Assembly (NCBI GenBank): GCA_002371115.1
Contig: DFFY01000039.1
Coordinates: forward strand, 438 to 9,836
Source of the DNA: Bacteroidales bacterium UBA3764
Lineage (GTDB): Bacteria > Bacteroidota > Bacteroidia > Bacteroidales > UBA932
Direction of reading: 5' to 3'
Length of the DNA stretch: 9,399 nucleotides
The position numbers and the translations under genes were made by a program. The notes below the pieces were generated by a model. It was not told where the DNA came from, searched no databases, and saw only the letters and a list, made by a program, of their open reading frames with translations. Below, piece by piece: positions 7,703 through 9,399 of this stretch; position 1 is the first letter of the stretch; the number at the start of each line of letters is the position of its first letter.

Positions 7703-8272
7703 TCAGTCATTAAAAATTTCATCTATCAGAAATTGGTAAACCAGGGCGCTTCTTGCAGGAATCGTGCCTCGGGAAATGTTTCCGAAGCCATATTCGCCCG
7801 TAAACAGGACAAAGCCCTGGTCATATTGCTGGACGCCCTGCAGCCCCAGGTGCAGGCCCTCCACCAGTTTTTTGTCCACGGTGATGGTGTCCAGGCGGAA
7901 GACGATGGTGCTGTCGGTCAGTTTCCATTTGGCCTGCTCGGCGACCTCCCGTACGTTGGTGGCCACCAGGTTGGAGGCGGAGATGCTGTTGCCGGTGAGG
8001 GTAAAGCAGGCGTACCACAGGGCTACGCGTCCGCCCTCCCGGAGGGAGTCCCGCTCCCCGTAAACGCGGTCCAGGGTGTCGGCCAGGTTGAGGCGATAGC
8101 TACCGCCGTTGCGGGTGAGCGTTGCGTTGGTATCGGCCTTCATCTGGGTGGTGACGAAGTTCTCGATATAGGAGGTTTGCTTGTCGTAGGTGCTCTGCAG
8201 CGACTGCTTGACGCACGCCGCGGTCAGGCCCAGGGCAAGGAAACTGCTCAGTATGAGGGTGCTGCGTTTCAT
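7703..8272 (-). CDS. Lipoprotein with degenerate FKBP-like C-terminal region (possibly DUF4827-type)
   Basis: A 189-residue protein with a good lipoprotein signal (MKRSTLILSSFLALGLTAAC, lipidation at Cys20). The mature part has a short polar region with a possible helix (DKQTSYIENFVTTQM). From about residue 79 it shows an FKBP-like layout: GRVALWYACFTLTG as a strand, LVEGLHLGLQGVQQYDQGFVLFTGEYGFG resembling the FKBP GL..GL..M..G...v.f....G segment, and TIPARSALVYQFLIDEI as the final strand. The FD pair of active isomerases is absent, so catalysis is doubtful. It could belong to the Bacteroidetes DUF4827 family, but that is from memory and uncertain. Its ATG overlaps the TGA of the upstream phosphoesterase gene by 4 bases, and its own stop is one base before the next FKBP lipoprotein start, so the two lipoproteins are probably made together and may act together. 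Confidence 0.82.
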   Translation of the reverse strand: MKRSTLILSSFLALGLTAACVKQSLQSTYDKQTSYIENFVTTQMKADTNATLTRNGGSYRLNLADTLDRVYGERDSLREGGRVALWYACFTLTGNSISASNLVATNVREVAEQAKWKLTDSTIVFRLDTITVDKKLVEGLHLGLQGVQQYDQGFVLFTGEYGFGNISRGTIPARSALVYQFLIDEIFND

Positions 8273-9354
8273 GCGAGGAAGGTTTTCAGGGCGTCCACAA
8301 CATAGGCTTCCGCAGCATCGGCCCTGGAAATGTCCGTGCCGATATGCAATTTGCCGCCGGAGGCGTTCTCGTGTCCGCCGCCATGGAAAAAGCGTGCCGC
8401 CAACTGTTGGGCCGACGTCCCCTTCTTGGAACGCACCGAGACGCGGAAATGCCCTTCGTCCTCTTTCAGGAGCACGCTCAGTTTTACCGTGCCGATGGTA
8501 AGCGGCACATTCACCAGGCCTTCCGATTCGCCTTCCCGGAGGTTGAAGCGGGTCATGATGTCCTTGGTGAGAATCATGTAGGCGGCGCCTTCCGGCAGTA
8601 TTTTCAGGCCTTCGTACTGCATGAAGCCCATCAGCCGTACGCGGTTTTCCCGACAGCTGTTATAGAGCTGCTCCAGCAGGGCGTCGCGGTTTACGCCGGC
8701 GGCGATGAGCTCCGACGCCATCCGGAAGGTGGAGGGGAACACGGAGTTGGCAAAGTTGTTGGTGTCCGTGGTCATCCCCGTGAGCAGTGCCGTTCCGATT
8801 GAGATGAGATGTCTCGACTGCGCTCGACATGACAAGTCTTCTGTCATTTCGAGCGGAGCCGAAGGCGAAGTCGAGAAATCTCCATCCGCAGCTTTCAATA
8901 CCCAATACAGCAGCTCCGACGCGCTGGAAACCTCCGGCGTGGAAAACACCAGTTCAAAGCTTTCCCGGTCCGGATTCAGGTGATGGTCGATGAGGATTTT
9001 CCTTGCCGTGGAGGCCTTGAGGAAAGGTTCCAGCCCTTCCGTGCGGGAAAAATGGTTGCAGTCCAGCTGGACCACCAGGTCCGCTTCCCGGATGGCGGCC
9101 TCCGCCGCAGATGCGTCGGTGTCGAAATACAGATACCGGACATCCGGCGACAGGATGAACTGCAGGTTGTCTGCCGGGGTGTCCGGCAGCACGCAGGTTA
9201 CCTTCTTGCCTTTTCCGGCAAGCCAGAGGGACAGGGCCGTGCAGGAGCCCAGGGCATCCCCATCCGGGTGGGTATGGGCCACCACGGCCATGCGCGAAGC
9301 CTGCCGTATCATAGACCGGAATGCCTGTATGTTCTCCTGATGCACTTGCTCCAT
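8269..9354 (-). CDS. DHH/DHHA1 phosphoesterase, NrnA-like (nanoRNase/pAp phosphatase), with in-frame repeat insertion
   Basis: A 361-residue cytosolic protein. The DHH domain metal motifs are all present: H27-T-H29-P-D31-G-D33, D98 in VQLDCNH, D123-H124-H125, and D197 in LLTGMTTDTNNF. The C-terminal DHHA1 domain carries the RNA/substrate-binding GGGHENASGG at 325-334. Stand-alone DHH-DHHA1 enzymes of this type degrade 2-5 nt RNAs, dephosphorylate 3'-phosphoadenosine 5'-phosphate, or hydrolyse cyclic dinucleotide products; which applies here is not visible. Residues about 158-183 (GDFSTSPSAPLEMTEDLSCR and following) are encoded by a pair of palindromic repeats and do not look like family sequence. 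Without them the protein would be about 335 residues, nearer the usual length. The metal ligands on both sides are intact, so the gene is probably functional. It is the first gene of the leftward operon; a -7-like element lies 22 bases upstream of the ATG. Confidence 0.92.
   Translation of the reverse strand: MEQVHQENIQAFRSMIRQASRMAVVAHTHPDGDALGSCTALSLWLAGKGKKVTCVLPDTPADNLQFILSPDVRYLYFDTDASAAEAAIREADLVVQLDCNHFSRTEGLEPFLKASTARKILIDHHLNPDRESFELVFSTPEVSSASELLYWVLKAADGDFSTSPSAPLEMTEDLSCRAQSRHLISIGTALLTGMTTDTNNFANSVFPSTFRMASELIAAGVNRDALLEQLYNSCRENRVRLMGFMQYEGLKILPEGAAYMILTKDIMTRFNLREGESEGLVNVPLTIGTVKLSVLLKEDEGHFRVSVRSKKGTSAQQLAARFFHGGGHENASGGKLHIGTDISRADAAEAYVVDALKTFLA
8806..8834 (-). repeat. Small palindromic repeat, unit B, inside the DHH phosphoesterase gene
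   Basis: Read on the - strand it starts TGTCATGTCGAGCG and ends AGTCGAGACATCTC. Its terminal parts pair as ATGTC with GACAT, with TCGA on both sides of the loop. It is arranged head-to-head with unit C, separated by a 7-base spacer (8835-8841), so the pair can also form one long cruciform. On its outer side the pentamer gagat is repeated directly (8801-8805 and 8806-8810). Confidence 0.75.
8842..8882 (+). repeat. Small palindromic repeat, unit C, inside the DHH phosphoesterase gene
   Basis: It starts TGTCATTTCGAGCGGAGC and ends AAGTCGAGAAATCTC. Its terminal parts pair as ATTTC with GAAAT. Compared with unit B it has extra bases in the loop (around 8856-8868), while the stems correspond. With unit B and the spacer it forms a block of 77 bases that keeps the phosphoesterase frame open. 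Confidence 0.75.
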
Positions 9355-9376
9355 GGGTAAGAATCATTTGCGAGGG

Positions 9377-9384
9377 CAAATTTA
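9377..9384 (-). promoter_or_regulatory. Candidate Bacteroidetes -7 promoter element for the leftward operon
   Basis: On the - strand this reads TAAATTTG, matching the TAnnTTTG -7 consensus of the Bacteroidetes primary sigma factor. It lies 22 bases upstream of the phosphoesterase ATG, at a place where a promoter for the six-gene operon is expected. The matching -33 TTTG would fall outside the window, so it cannot be checked. The implied 5' leader is short and has no Shine-Dalgarno sequence. Confidence 0.5.
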
Positions 9385-9399
9385 CAAAAGATTATTGCT

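Noticed and set aside
8801..8882. The repeat pair read as a CRISPR-like array or as a degraded insertion sequence
   Set aside because: There are only two inverted units with a 7-base spacer, no direct repeat-spacer pattern, and no transposase coding sequence nearby. A small palindromic repeat fits better.

Overview
The window looks like a piece of a Bacteroidales chromosome from a GC-rich lineage (about 60% GC by eye). Four observations support this. Lipoprotein signal peptides are frequent. Start codons are not preceded by Shine-Dalgarno sequences. A TAnnTTTG-type -7 promoter element lies upstream of the leftward operon. The families present (EttA, NrnA-like DHH phosphoesterase, FKBP-type lipoproteins, cytidylate kinase-like protein) are typical of that order. 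Genus cannot be fixed from the sequence; an Alistipes-like or uncultured gut or rumen lineage is one possibility. Coding density is very high, with no gene-free stretch longer than about 40 bases.

Left part, + strand: the 3' end of the ABC-F translation factor gene ettA (cut by the window edge). It is followed after 35 bases by a pair of genes separated by 3 bases: a lipoprotein glycerophosphodiester phosphodiesterase and a GlpT/UhpT-type organophosphate antiporter. Together they form a plausible scavenging unit: periplasmic release of glycerol-3-phosphate from glycerophosphodiesters, then import in exchange for phosphate.

Right part, - strand, read from 9354 down to 3407: six closely packed genes that probably form one operon. 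In order they are an NrnA-like DHH/DHHA1 phosphoesterase, a small lipoprotein with a degenerate FKBP-like C-terminus, a two-domain FKBP-type lipoprotein, a MATE efflux transporter, a cytidylate kinase-like protein, and a beta-lactamase-family serine hydrolase. Three junctions are 4-base ATGA or GTGA overlaps and one is a 1-base gap. The two transcription units converge at about 3368-3406, where an imperfect inverted repeat may act as a terminator.

The most striking content is a family of small palindromic repeats, seen as three units. One (5239-5265) fills the MATE/kinase junction and contains the furthest-upstream kinase start codon and part of the MATE stop codon. Two more lie head-to-head (8806-8834 and 8842-8882) inside the DHH phosphoesterase gene, where they keep the frame open and add about 26 residues just before a metal-binding motif. 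The units differ from each other by paired, compensating changes in their terminal stems, which suggests the hairpin structure is under selection. I see no RNA genes, CRISPR arrays, insertion sequences or obvious defence system in the window.
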